A DNA stretch of 64,000 bases from Dendrocalamus latiflorus (Eukaryota > Streptophyta > Magnoliopsida > Poales > Poaceae), in the NCBI GenBank assembly GCA_017311315.1, contig CM029650.1, forward strand, positions 13,163,884-13,227,883. Reading direction: 5' to 3'. Made by a program: the position numbers and the translations under genes. Every line of letters begins with the position of its first letter. Positions within the stretch are counted from its first letter, which is position 1. The notes beneath the pieces are model-generated. The model ran no database searches. It saw only the letters and a program-made list of their open reading frames with translations, and was not told the origin of the DNA. Positions 53,077 to 64,000 of the stretch are shown one piece after another.

Positions 53077-55925
53077 ATAACAGAGGGGGTGAATGGTGTC
53101 TTCTCAAATTTTCCCCTAAGTACTCGAAATCTTTCACTCTAGAGCTAGAAAGTTAAGAAGATCAAATTTCGTAACGTACAACCAAGCAACTACCCAAAAC
53201 TACAAATTGCATAGCATTGCACTTGGCCGATCTAACCAGAGAGAAATCGGAGGTCAAACCAGTGTTACACTTGCAGTCTGACCAACGGTTTGTGATCTAA
53301 CCATTGACCAATCTGACCAGGCCCAAGTGTGGTTTGATTACTCTCCTATTCCTAGAACAGAAAATCAGTCCAGTTCTAAATCACTTTTGGTCCAAAACCC
53401 AAAATCCATGTTCAAAGAAGATCAAACTTTACACACACCATACTGAGGGTCGTAGGAACCAATTCCATACAAGGATCGAGGTGATCCTAGCCAAAGTTTC
53501 AACCATTCCTCAAAACAGGCAAGACTGCACCAAAATTGGGCGAATATCAAAATCTTGAAATAAAACTTGCTCGTGGGTTAAGATTAGCCAAGATGTCTCT
53601 AGATGTGTTTCCACGTGTCATAGCAAGGAAAAACATCCAACGAGACGAAGCCAAAACCCTCAATCAAGATTTCTCAAGAAGGGCTCCAAATTAAGCAAAA
53701 CCGGGCAACCTCAAGAAATTGCAAACTACAGTGCTTAGATAGATAGGATTTGATCTACATGAGTGGTCTCCATCCCTTACATGTCCTTGGTACCAGCAAG
53801 ATCAAGAAGGGGAAAGAAGAGGCAAATTGATATGGGGAGGGATCCCGATCTTCTCAGTGAGGAACCGTAGATAGTTGATGCGAAGTAGACGATGTCGCTA
53901 GTTGAACACTCGCGCCAATGCACGAACCCTCAACTCTTCGGAATACGCCCAAAACACACCGGATAATTGTTCGTCGCGAGACCACAAACGACGAACGCCA
54001 AGTCCCCAATTGACAATGGAATGACGGCTTGACCCTGAATTGCAGAACAAACAATGGATCGCCTAGTTCTCTCTCAAAGTCCTCGCATGAACTCTGGTGT
54101 TGAAAGAATAAGCAATAGCTATGTTTCAATCTTATGCATAAATTGGTCTCCCGGATACAATAGAGGGGCAAGGGTACTTATAGCGCCCTCCCTGACTCAC
54201 GCACGGCCTAGGCCCAGCTAGACATGCCGAATCAAATTCTAATTCGGCTAAAACCCAAAAACACACAAAACGGAAAACCTAATTTAAATCCGTCACATTG
54301 TTTCGGCCATAGCAGTGCGACCATATGTCTTCTGAAGCTGGGCTCATACCCATGTGTAGGCCTTGGAATAAGCTTTCCAACAAGTCCAAGAACACCCCAA
54401 TCGGACTCCGTATGTGAAAGTTATGGCCTTTTTTATTACAGGTCTGTTGGGCTGTCCCGAACTGAATCCGAATTGAACTCCGAGTTGATTCTGAGATGAA
54501 TTTTGGTTGGGCTTGTGGAAGATCCGAATTGGGATTGAATTCTTGAGCTTTTCTCCTCTCGCTTCACCCACGTGAGCTTCTCCTCCATCGCTTTGGCTCC
54601 GGCCACCCTCTCCTCCCTCGCGGTTCCAAAGGCTTCACAATGTTCAAACCTGAGAATGCACAAAACATTTGCATGAGGTAGTACCCAATTCTCATCAATG
54701 ACAAATAGATTCATTAAGAAACAGAAGCACATGTTGATTTAAAAGTTTAGCTCTTGCTCTAGTCAGTGGACCAACATGCACTTCCGCACTTGTATTACTT
54801 GCGGCTTCACTTATGGCGTCCATCTTAGTATGTGCATGACCACCAATAGGAGAAGATGTATAAGTGTTAGGGATGCCCTCATCACAAATAACCAATAAGA
54901 ATAAGAGCAAATCAATGAAGATGAGATGGATCATGAGAGATGAACAAACTTCATTACATTGCAACTTGAGGATAAAGGTTTATAGCCACCCCATGAGGAG
55001 GACAAAAGAGAACACCACAACACTCACTCTTCTCTCTCAAACCCAAACCCTAACTCAAGAATGGTTTGAATGGAATGTTTAGCCACATGCCTTCATCCCT
55101 TTCACTATATGGATGGAGCAACCAGCCCACATTTATCCTTAATGGATATAATCCACTAGCACAGTTGGGGGAACCCATTAACCTCACACAACATGGGTTT
55201 TACACTTAAGTGCATGCATGCTTTTCAAAGCACATATGTCAGAACCTGCACGTGGTTTTGATCCAACGAAGTTTTCGATATTTTGCAAACTACCAAAATA
55301 TCCTTGACATGGTCTTCATCTTCTCTTGCAAGCAATAAATATGCTTGCCAGGTGTAGGTGTACTAATAGCTTGCCACACGTCTGCAAGTCTCTCCTATTC
55401 TAGTTCCACTAGACCATGCCTCACTTGGACCAACTAATCCACTTGGTGCAACCTGCCGCTTGAACCTTCTCTTCAACATTTCTTGCATTCCCTATGCCAT
55501 GCTTGAGCTCAACCATCTCACCTGGTATCCTTGACCATTCTACACCTCAGCTCCTCCATAAGCATAAACCCGGTCCTTACCATTGACCATAGTTGACTCA
55601 AGCCTCTCGAACATTCAAAAGTAAAGAAATCATTTTTGGGCACAAGTTCTTCACAAATTGACCTATGTCAGCTCTAACATCAACATGGATGCACTGACCT
55701 AGGTCCAAAATACCAAAACCAAAATCAAATTCCCAAAATCCAAACCTAGCCGATCAGGCCATTGTGCCCAACTAGTCTGACCAATAAGCATGGCCGGTCA
55801 GACTGCTAGACACAGCTAGTTTGACCTGTTCCACCGGTCTGACCACTCAATCGAGGTGGTTAGACCAAATGATGATAATGGTTCATCACAAATAATCTTG
55901 GACCTTCTCACATGATCCCTCACAT
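53077..55925. repeat. Ty1/copia-like LTR or flank remnant, split by an L3 solo LTR
   Basis: 53077-53827 and 54886-55925 share phrases such as GGGGGTGAATGG and repeated CTGACCA/CCGGTCTGACC motifs. These are common in grass copia LTRs by my recollection. The two parts rejoin cleanly at CAAAT. Exact boundaries and orientation are unclear. No gene is seen. Confidence 0.45.
53828..54885 (-). repeat. L3 solo LTR, 1058 bp, TSD CAAAT
   Basis: In minus orientation it starts TGATGAGGGCATCCC at 54885 and ends CTCCCCATATCA at 53828. Perfect CAAAT duplications lie at 53823-53827 and 54886-54890. It encodes the LTR module (GPLTRARAKLLNQHVLLFLNE, WVLPHANVLCILRF). The 53828-54130 part matches the L3 half of the chimeric LTR at 11981. 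Confidence 0.95.
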
Positions 55926-56465
55926 ATGTTTAGGTACGTCCAGTCCACCCTTGAGTTCAGACTTTGGTATTCTTCTTCTTCTTGCACCTCTCTTCGAGCT
56001 TTTTGGGATGATAATTTGGAGGGTTGTAGGATAGATAGGAAGAATATAGCTAGGACTTGTCACTTCCTAGCCTCTTCTCTTGTCTCTTGGTCTTCTAGGA
56101 AGCAATCTTCAGTTGCAGAGTCCACTTCTGAGGGTGAGTATGTAGCTGCTGCCTATAATTGCTCTTAGATTCTTTGGATCTCATTTCAAAGACTTTGGGT
56201 TGGAGCTAGATAGTGTTTCACTTTTTTTCTATAATAACACTAGTACAATCAATGTAGCTAAGAACCTAGTGTAGCATTCTAGGACCAAACACATAGGTAT
56301 CAGGTATCACTTCCTTAGAGACCATATAGAGAAGGGAGATGTAGTCCTTCATTTTGTTAGTCTAAGATCTACGTTGTTGATATTTTCACTAAACTTTTGT
56401 ATTCTTCTTGTTTTGTTTACTTGCATGGAGAGTTGTGGGTTATTCATCCTATAGGACTGGTTTTA
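55926..56465 (+). pseudogene. Ty1/copia RNaseH and 3' end fragment
   Basis: Open at first: YVQSTLEFRLWYSSSS, DDNLEGCRIDRKN, SWSSRKQSSVAEST, EGEYVAAAYNCS. This is the RNaseH end of a copia polyprotein. After a stop at 56166-56168 the rest is visible in pieces (HYHFLRDH-like, then IFTKLLYSS, FVYLHGELWVIHPIGLV) with many stops. The LTR-proximal 3' end is near 56465. It is old and inactive; upstream domains are missing. Confidence 0.85.
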
Positions 56466-56578
56466 GGAGTTTTTACCTTCTACCATCCATTGTAATATAT
56501 TATGGAAATTTGTCCGTTATCCGAGTTCATACTTGTATACAGTCATGCTTTCTTTACTAAGTTTATCATATCATATGT

Positions 56579-58047
56579 TGTAACATCTCAAAATTCTAGT
56601 TTCAATTTATTTTAGATTTATTTAAAATTTTCTAGATTTTCTTTTCTCCCTTATCCTTTTCTTTTTATTTAACCTAGAGAAGGAAAAAGCTTTAGTTGTT
56701 TATTTAAAAGCCAAGTGTAGTTAATTTTGTTTTTCCTATGTAACCCTAGCTTTGTAGTATTTTTTAGAATTTTCTTAGAATTTCTAGTTTTCATTTGCTA
56801 TTTTCTAAGCCTTTTATCTTTTTGTAGGACTTATTTAATTCAAAAATGATTTAAAATCTTCAAATCTCCCTGGGCTGAAACTGGGCCCACAACCCACTTT
56901 CTCTGTCCGCCCCGACCTATTTTCCTTCCCTTCCTTGCTTCAACCCACAGTCCACACCACGTGCCAGCCTAGTCGCGCTGCACCCTCGGCTTCTCTCTCT
57001 CGGCCCCAAGCGTCAGCTTCATCTCTCTCCTTTCCTTCTTCCTCCATAGGTTGTTCTCTCTGATGGAAACTCGGATCAAATCCTGCACTACACATGAATA
57101 AATCTCATGATCTCGACACTCTCCTTCCTTCCCCGCGCCCCCTCTTTCCTTCTTTTCCCTTTCTGGTTTTGCACTACCGTGATATCTAGCGAAAAATTGC
57201 ACACCGTGCTCTCCTGCCCATCCCTATATAAACCCCTCCTCACTCTCCATCAACCCACACCACAACTTCTTGCCCTCCTCCTCTCAAGCAAGCTCCCAAG
57301 TGCTAGTGTCATCTCCTCCTTTCTCCAAGCACCAACAAGCCTCTAGCGAGGAATAGCTAGTGAGACAAGCCCTACCAAGCTTCACTGCCACCTAAGCAAG
57401 CTTCGCTGTGTCCTCACTAACTTCCCGTGCCTCTCCGTCATCAACGAAGACCATCATAACATTGTCTTCACCGAAGCCTAAACAATGCCACCGCTTCAAC
57501 CTCGCCATCAGCCACCTCTTCCCTTCCCAAGCCTCTACAATAGGTAAAACAAGATTGCCTTGTCGACCTCTCTCTTTTTCACACCTAACCGCTATCAGCT
57601 GTGCACCAAAGTGTCATTGACGCATGGTTCTAGTGCACACCGCCACCAAACCACATCATCGCACCATGCTAGCCACAGCCGCCTCATGGCTACCACCTCA
57701 TCTCCCATGCCCAGTCAACCCATGTGCCTCATAGCCTAGGTTTTTATTTTAAAAGTAATAATACAATAAAATACAAATTAATTTAAAATAAAACACAAGG
57801 GTTGTTTGGTTTGCCTGAGTTTTGGCTTTTATTTGCCTGTTTTCAGCTCTTAAAAATATTTCTTTTGGAAAGTAATTTAAGTAAAAAATATAAATTATTA
57901 AATAAAGGATAATTAGAATTTTTGTAAAATCCAAATTCAAATTAATTATTTGAAACTAATTGACTTTTATTTGGTTTTTATGTAAGAAGTATTTTATTTG
58001 AGTTTGAACATCAGTTTCAAAATTAAAAAGTATTTTATGTAAGAAGT
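56579..58047 (+). repeat. LTR-like promoter region of another gypsy family (5' part)
   Basis: It starts TGTAACATCTCAAAATTC, a start typical of some grass gypsy LTRs. It passes through C-rich DNA to a clear TATA box (TATATAAA, 57225-57232) followed by CCCCTCCTCACTC. No coding gene is convincing; the frames at 57107-57620 are Pro/Ser/Leu-rich. It is interrupted at 58048 by an L2 solo LTR and continues after 59100. Confidence 0.45.
57225..57232 (+). promoter_or_regulatory. TATA box in an LTR-like region
   Basis: CTATATAAACCCC with C-rich DNA downstream, typical of a plant core promoter. It is presumed to be an LTR promoter because no gene follows. Confidence 0.5.
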
Positions 58048-59100
58048 TGATACGGGGTTGCCCGATCTTCTCGACGTAGGACGGATACTCACGGGAGTCT
58101 TGATGAATCGTAATGATCCTCCAATGCCATTGCAAGGGATGAACACTCTTTAATCCGCTAAAACACACTCGTGTTGATTTCGCCGACCACCAGGCGAAGA
58201 TGTATCGTGCACCCAATTCCCAACGGAAAGGCTGAACGATCTTGATTGAAGAAGATACTCCTAATTCCATAAGGAATTTCGGCAACAATGCTAAACTCGA
58301 AAACTCTAGTAGATTGATTTTTCTCAAACGTGTCTGAGCACTAAAGGCTACCAATACAAAGCTTATATAGCCCCTTCGGACATCCATATGGTCACCAAAC
58401 TAAGTACAACTCAACCCTATATGGTTTTAGATACGAACTCTCACAAAAAGGAAACTATATTTTCCACCCGTCATATTGTTTCGGTCATACTTTTTATCTG
58501 TGATGAATTTGAAGGTGGAACCAGATCCATTGCGTAGCCCTTGAAATTATCTTTCCAACGAGTACAAGAACACCTGAATCGGACTCCGTTTGTGAAAGTT
58601 ATGGCCTTTTTAGTAAGTGCCTATCTGGCTGTCCCGAACCAAATCCGAATTGAATTCTGAGTTGAATCCGAGTTTGAATTGGGTTGAGCACGTGGGAAGT
58701 CCGAATTTGGCTTGAAAATCTTATCCAAAACTTGTAGTTTAAGTCCTTGGGCTCCTCCCTTTTTGCTCTCCCACTGCATGGGCTTCTTTCCTCCTTGATC
58801 AGCTGCATGAGCACTTGGCTTTCTCCTTTCCATTCCCATGGGCTTTGAGCTTTTTGTTCTTGGTAGCAAATATGATTACCCTCCTTGTGCTTCTCCATTG
58901 CTTTGGCCCCGGAATCATCACAATATTCAAACCTAATAATAAACAAGAATTTGGCATAAGGAAATATATCGTTCCCACGAATAGAAGGAAATTCATTAAG
59001 AAACAAATTCACCTGATAATATTTAATGCGGCCCAATACTTCTTTCCAGTGAAATAATGTACTTGACTGAAAAGTGCTAAGCATATGCGTATCCGCATCA
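58048..59100 (-). repeat. L2 solo LTR, 1053 bp, TSD (G/A)AAGT
   Basis: In minus orientation it starts TGATGCGGATACGCAT at 59100 and ends GGCAACCCCGTATCA at 58048. The flanks are GAAGT (58043-58047) and AAAGT (59101-59105), a duplication with one change. It diverges more from E than the solo LTR at 15455 does, so it is older. Confidence 0.9.
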
Positions 59101-60580
59101 AAAGTTGAAGACCAACTTTAAGTTAGAAATAACTTTCCTAAGTCCAAATAGCTTCAGAAATTTCTGTGAATTTTTTCCAAAATTTTGGATTTGTTTGCTA
59201 TTTTCTAAGCTTTTCTTGAATTTCCTCGCATTTATAACTTAAAAATTCAAAAAAAAAACTTCCTAGAGTGTCACCCATCATAAACTTGCTATGGGGCGAG
59301 CACGCTTATAACCTCAAATTCAAACCAATCCAGCTGCCAATTCTCTTTATCTTCTTTCTTAGTTAGACCCTCTCCTGCCTTTCTTTTATCCCCAACAAAC
59401 TTCTCTCTCCTCACTCCCATAGCAACTCTCAATCTGGACATTATCTCAATGTCATCCCAAAAGAAAAGTTGTTCCAAATCATGCAAGGAATCCATACCTT
59501 CTAGCCTCTTCACGATAGGCTCAACCGTTTGCATCTTATCTCATATTTTTTGGAACGGACTCCAGACAAAATCCAACAAATTGAATCAGTTCCTATCCCT
59601 TCCAAGCTTATAAATACTACCCCTTGACCCCTCCCAACCCTCCTCAACCCTTGCCAAGCCTCCTCAAAACCTAGAACATTGTCACCACCCAAGCCCTCTG
59701 ATCCCAAAATTTCTCATCGCATTCTGAGCTATCCGGTGAGATTTTTCATAATTCTTTCATGTCACTTCGTGCTCCCATGTATCACCAACCTTCTTGCCAA
59801 GTTAATTTGATTTTGGTGTAGTATATCTCCCGGAATCGAGTTTCCCCCAATCTAGGCCGAAATTGCTTCCCGACGTCGATTCATCGTCTCATCACGTTCT
59901 CATGCAAGCAAGATGTGGCTTCTAGTCTTGGTCCTTGTGCGGATTGAGGTTTCCAGTCGTCGTCTTCTTGACGGTGTTTTCTAAATGTTGGAAGGTTGTA
60001 TGGTCTTTACTTGTCCATGATTGCCTTGGCTTGGCTAGCCACTGCTCCACTCTTTAGTCCTGGTGGGGTTTTTAGCAAAAAGGCGAGAGGGAATAGCATG
60101 AGACGAAGAAAGGATCACGGGGATAAGTAGCTATAACCATTTTATATCCAAAAAAGCACACACAAGAAGCTGAGGTGGCGTGCAAATCACACAAATTTTT
60201 TTAAACAAGTTTTCCCAGTGACTATGGAACACAATCCCTAAGGGCAAGAAGGCAGCCATAGGCTTCAAGTAAAATCTTGGAAAAGTACAACGTTTATTCG
60301 TGAGGACACACATTGGAGGGTGCATGGTTCAGCATTTACAGTCCATTTAAAACAAGACCATCTTATCTTCATGAATATCTTCGACGTTCCTAACCTTAAA
60401 ATTTGGAGTAAGGTTAAGGAAAGAGAGAATTAATTTTCTTTTTGAAATCAACAGAAGAAAGGGGAGAGCAGTCAGACCAGCTTGTGGTAGTACGATAGGG
60501 CTTTGCAACAGTAGCTCACAGACCAGTCCTTAAATGACTTAGGTTCAACCACATACCCACTGTGCCCAACAATCAACACT
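59101..60580. other. LTR-like or intergenic DNA without a supported gene
   Basis: The first 180 bases continue the LTR-like sequence before 58048. Another promoter-like CTTATAAATAC sits at about 59607-59617, followed by C-rich DNA. I could not define boundaries or coding regions. Confidence 0.35.
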
Positions 60581-62450
60581 GTGTCTCCGAATAACAATGC
60601 ATGCCTGCACCCACCACCTAACCATTAGCATAAGTCTAAACCAGATTTTATATTTTATTTCGAAATATTTCATAATCCTTCGTGACTCACCAAAGTCAAG
60701 AATACATTTGAAAAGCTTATCATTTTATGTGAAAAGTTATCCCAAAACAAAGATGATGTCTAAGCAAGTCTAAGCATTTGATATAAAATTTTCTAGTCCA
60801 TACTAGTGTACTAACTAGAGTTTTATTCTAGGGTGACAAGGTATAATGTTGCACAAGATCAAAGGTGTCAATAACAATTAGGAATTAACTAAGTTTAAAA
60901 TTGGAATTGAAATACTTGAATAAACATATACATGAAACATAGTTTAAATCAACATAATTTTATTTGCAAACTGGGATCAACATGATCAAGGTGTGTGATT
61001 TGCCTTGCTCTGCAGTCTGGTGTGAGTCGTCGTCGAATTCTTCCGAATCATCGTAGTCTACACGCGAAGAACCAAAGCGAATAAATTCAAATAAAATCCA
61101 AAAATACATGGATAGATTATGATTTTAGATGAATTTAGGAGAAACATTACATGGATTCAGAGTTCGTATGAGGAAGAATGAATATCTGGAAGTTTTGGAT
61201 ATCACATGAAATGATAACAAAATCGGAGAATTACTTTTTGAATAGTACAGTGTCGAAAGTTTTAAGAGCTTTTGTGTGTGATGAACAGAGCACAAACATG
61301 GTGGAGGCGTCGGCGAGGTAGGCTGTGAGGTGGCCAGCGATCGGGCAAAATGGAACCCCAGTGATGAGGCGAAGGTGGTGACACGGGTACGATGGCAATC
61401 ACCAGCGGTGAGAGAAAAACGGCAGTGACAGCGTGGTAGCAACAACGACAGGATGGAGAGAGATATTACCTAGGTATGAAATGTGGAGAAACAGGATGAG
61501 CATGGGTAGAACACGGTATGGTGAAGCTGGAAAAATTATCGCTAAGCTAGAAGCCCACCAGAGATGGCACCCTGATGGCAGAAGTCGAAAATGGCCATTT
61601 TTGTGGAAAGCTCAATTTCTGACGATTGGCTCCACAAAAAATTAAATAAAAATGGTAGATAAGTTGCTTAGAGGCTAGGACACGATATGACATGAACAAA
61701 AATCAAATATCTCACCTAAAAAGCGATGTACAGGTAGAAATAATTTTAGTGTCATGGCTTGACAAGGTCAGCAAGGACTCAGGGATCTTCATGTGATGGC
61801 GATGGAAGCACGATGTAGAACGCGTCGAGGCGAACTCAATGGTATAAACTGCTTGGCCAAAGGACATCGGATGGAGGTGGAAAACGGTGGAGAAGACCAT
61901 CGGCGACCGGCAGGTTGACGTCGGCATTTCGGGCAAATGAAGAGGAGATAGCAGGTAAACTTTGCGGGGGAACATGCACGGTTGGCCAACAGTGACGAGA
62001 GACACGATGGCGTGATTTGGCCCACAGTGTTCCGGTGATGCTCCGGCGAGGCTCCGGTGAAGGCGAGGGAAGCACCATGTAGAACGCACGAAGGCGAAGC
62101 CAATGATGTGGTCAATGGTGGTTTGTAGGCAGCGCAAATGGCCAAGGAACGATGTTCAGTTGGTGAGAGAAAAATGCCGATTGCGGCGAGGAGGAAGGTG
62201 GGAGGACTTGAGATTTTTGGGAATGGATGAGGATGAGGAGGGGCACCCGGGGCTCTCTTTTATAGGGGTGAACGGCTAGATGTGGAGATCTGCGCGGCGT
62301 GTCATCTAACAAAACGGGCGCATGAAATTGAGGGCTAAGACCGGGAATGGAGGAGTCTTGATGAGTGGGATCGAATGCTCTTGATTGTGCAAAGAATGGT
62401 GGAGAAAATCACAGAGATTTAAAAGCTTTAGAGGTCGCTCATGGCGATAG
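60581..62450 (-). repeat. LTR-like region of a further gypsy family, minus orientation
   Basis: On minus, CACCCCTATAAAAGAGAGCC gives a TATA box (TATAAAAG, plus 62257-62264) with C-rich DNA downstream, then AT-rich sequence. The layout resembles a plant LTR (promoter, GC-rich leader). Frames at 61125-61445 and 61712-62312 are Ser/Pro/His-rich and not credible genes. It is cut at 62450 by element F. Confidence 0.4.
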
Positions 62451-63519
62451 TGATGTGACCACGCCACAAACACATACGACAATAACGCCCAATATCAAGA
62501 TTGAACTAAAGGTAAATTCGTTTCTTCAGCCTTAACATATTTTAAATGAGAACATGATACTTTCTAATGATGAAAATATATATTTTTACAGCACCACTTC
62601 ACTTTTACACCAATTCAAGCAAAAGTTCAAGATGGACACGTTTTGGATTGTAATTCGGCCTCCAGATCAATTCGGATTCAGCCTGACAGGACCAACTTCA
62701 AATGTGCATAACTTTCACATATGAAGTCCGTTTGAGGTCCACGAGTACTTGTTGGAAAGATTTTCTCATCCTATTTCCAATGGATTTGGTGTCACCTCTA
62801 AATTTTATCTGTACACACCGCAATCATCAAAAGAGTCCGTGTTGGGCACGTACTGGAATCGGATTCGGACTGCTGCAATGGTACAAGTTTAAACAGACAT
62901 AACTTCCTCATACAGACTCTGTTTGGGACGTTCTTGTACTTCATGGAAAGCTTATCCAGTCTACTTTCCAACGGATCCAATGTTATCTTCAAATTCCATC
63001 CGAGCCGGCCGGAATCATCAAAACAATCCACGTTGATTTCTGAATCCGAGTAAAAAAGGGTGCTGCGCCACCTCCACTTAGGCCCATGGGCCTTGTAACC
63101 CTATGGTGTGCACTTGGACGTCCCAAGGGGTTATATAAGCCTTTTATTCATAGCTTTTAGGGTTAGGTTTTGTTTAGATCAGTTTAGCCCTATGTGCAAA
63201 CCCCACGTTGTCTCGTGTCGGCTAGACCAACAGATTCATGTTACAGAACCTCAACTATCCTTGTGCGACTTTTATATCTAGCAAGTTTCAGGTTGCTCAC
63301 TATCCTTGTTCTTGTGTGTTCTTCGGTTGCATACAAGAATAGACCTTCGTGGTCAGGTCAACCGCGTTCTTGGCACGGTTGATAACGACTTGGAGTGTGG
63401 TTCAGCGATTGCAAAGGCGCAAGCGACGTCGTATGGTTGTAGTCGGGTCGCAAGAGTCACCTCCACCAAAATCGATAGTTATCATCCTATCGGAAGATCG
63501 AGACCCCATCGCCTCATCA
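62451..63519 (+). repeat. 5' LTR of element F (L1 family, short form, 1069 bp)
   Basis: It starts TGATGTGACCACGCC and ends GCCTCATCA. A TATATAAG box lies at 63132-63139. It has about one unit of the 180-bp U3 repeat. Confidence 0.92.
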
Positions 63520-63521
63520 GT

Positions 63522-63533
63522 TGGTATCAGAGC
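63522..63533 (+). promoter_or_regulatory. Primer-binding site of element F
   Basis: TGGTATCAGAGC, two bases after the LTR end; an exact iMet-tRNA type site. Confidence 0.94.
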
Positions 63534-64000
63534 TTCAGTTGACCGGTAGGAATTCTTTGTATCCGAAGTTAGTAGATTGATTTTTATTTCCCATAGTCCA
63601 GAAAAATTGCCCCGCAAAAAGAGTTAATTTCCGCTGTCCAAACCTCGTTGTGCCATTCAATCTGTTAGTTTTGGTTTGCTAAATTGAATTTGTGTCCGTT
63701 TTAGCTTTGTCTAGTTGCTGGTCATATTTTTGTTCCTATAAAAATCCAAACAAAAAAAATTCCACCACCCCAAACCCTAATTCCAATTTCGGCTGATTTT
63801 TCCTTTCTCTGCAGCCGCCACCAAAAAAGCCATAACTTTTGATTCCGAGATTATTTTTGAGTGAGACCACCGCCATTTATTTCACAACTTCATTGTCCAT
63901 CTATCTGTAAAATTTCACATCATTCCAGGGAGGAAGTTAAGAGATATCTACGGTGGAAGTTGACCTAAAATTGCAGATTGAATCTACAACAGTCGGCACT

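Larger units (their letters stand above)
62451..64000 (+). mobile_element. Element F: 5' part of an L1-family element, cut by the window edge
   Basis: The 5' LTR (62451-63519), primer site (63522-63533) and leader to base 64000 are present. The leader is the reverse of the K leader, so K and F are two copies facing outward from the window. The target duplication would be GATAG (62446-62450), but the far end is outside. Confidence 0.88.

Noticed and set aside
56969..57620. Small frames around the TATA box at 57225
   Set aside because: Ser/Pro/Leu-rich chance frames in C-rich promoter DNA; no domain and no conservation seen.
61712..62312. Overlapping minus frames of 66-141 codons
   Set aside because: Overlapping frames in GC-rich LTR-like DNA; no recognisable domain.
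1..64000. tRNA, rRNA, CRISPR arrays, tandem satellites, integrated DNA viruses
   Set aside because: I looked for CCA-type tRNA cloverleaf signatures, regularly spaced repeats and pararetrovirus motifs and saw none. The iMet-like 12-mers are primer sites, not tRNA genes.

Overview
This window is plant nuclear DNA, most likely from a grass. It is almost entirely LTR retrotransposons, nested, truncated and recombined. The evidence is plant-type Ty3/gypsy gag-pol proteins, primer-binding sites matching the plant initiator-Met tRNA (TGGTATCAGAGC), LTRs of about 0.9-1.5 kb that start TGATG and end ATCA, and 5-bp target-site duplications (TSDs). I see no rRNA, tRNA, CRISPR, bacterial genes or tandem satellite. 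One short stretch (about 2240-2485) might be host gene sequence.

LTR families, with local names: L1 (ends ATCGCCTCATCA), L2 (ends GACCCCGTATCA), L3 (ends CCTCCCCGTATCA or similar), AB (elements A and B, ends AGTCCTATCA) and L4 (an unrelated, longer, GC-rich LTR). L1, L2, L3 and AB look like relatives. They share the iMet primer site, a G-rich polypurine tract, a common U3 motif, and a reading frame that runs from the internal region into the 3' LTR. The LTR start TGATGAGGACATCC, together with pol running into the LTR, suggests the CRM (centromeric) chromovirus lineage. This is inferred from memory of the family and was not tested.

Layout. 1-2239: 5' part of L1 element K (minus). 2240-4650: possible host fragment, G-rich and C-rich low-complexity DNA and an L4-like LTR. 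4650-7868: remnant H (plus), split by an inverted L1 solo LTR (5109-6305, TSD CCTTG). 7870-9782: gag remnant and the recombinant 5' end of J. 9783-13069: chimeric element I (minus), with a 462-aa open frame. 13070-19035: a minus-strand chain of LTR, gag and protease pieces, with an L2 solo LTR (15455-16504, TSD TGTGG). 19036-29404: broken autonomous element D (minus), split in its integrase by the intact young non-autonomous element E (19351-24866, TSD GTAGC). 29405-35797: B (plus), lacking its 5' LTR. 35797-36138: L4 fragment. 36139-42506: C (plus), heavily decayed. 42507-53076: L4 element (minus), with intact element A (43537-51291, TSD AGCGG) inside its LTR. 53077-56465: Ty1/copia remnant, with an L3 solo LTR (53828-54885, TSD CAAAT). 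56579-62450: other LTR-like promoter DNA with an L2 solo LTR (58048-59100). 62451-64000: 5' end of L1 element F (plus).

How it fits together. Element A carries an uninterrupted 1665-aa gag-protease-RT-RNaseH-integrase frame. Elements of its broader group could supply enzymes in trans to E, which encodes only gag plus an unrecognised domain. That domain also occurs, on a different gag N-terminus, in I. The most notable biology here is this shared accessory domain, the protein module carried by the LTRs, and the frequent recombination that makes chimeric LTRs and direct LTR-gag joins.
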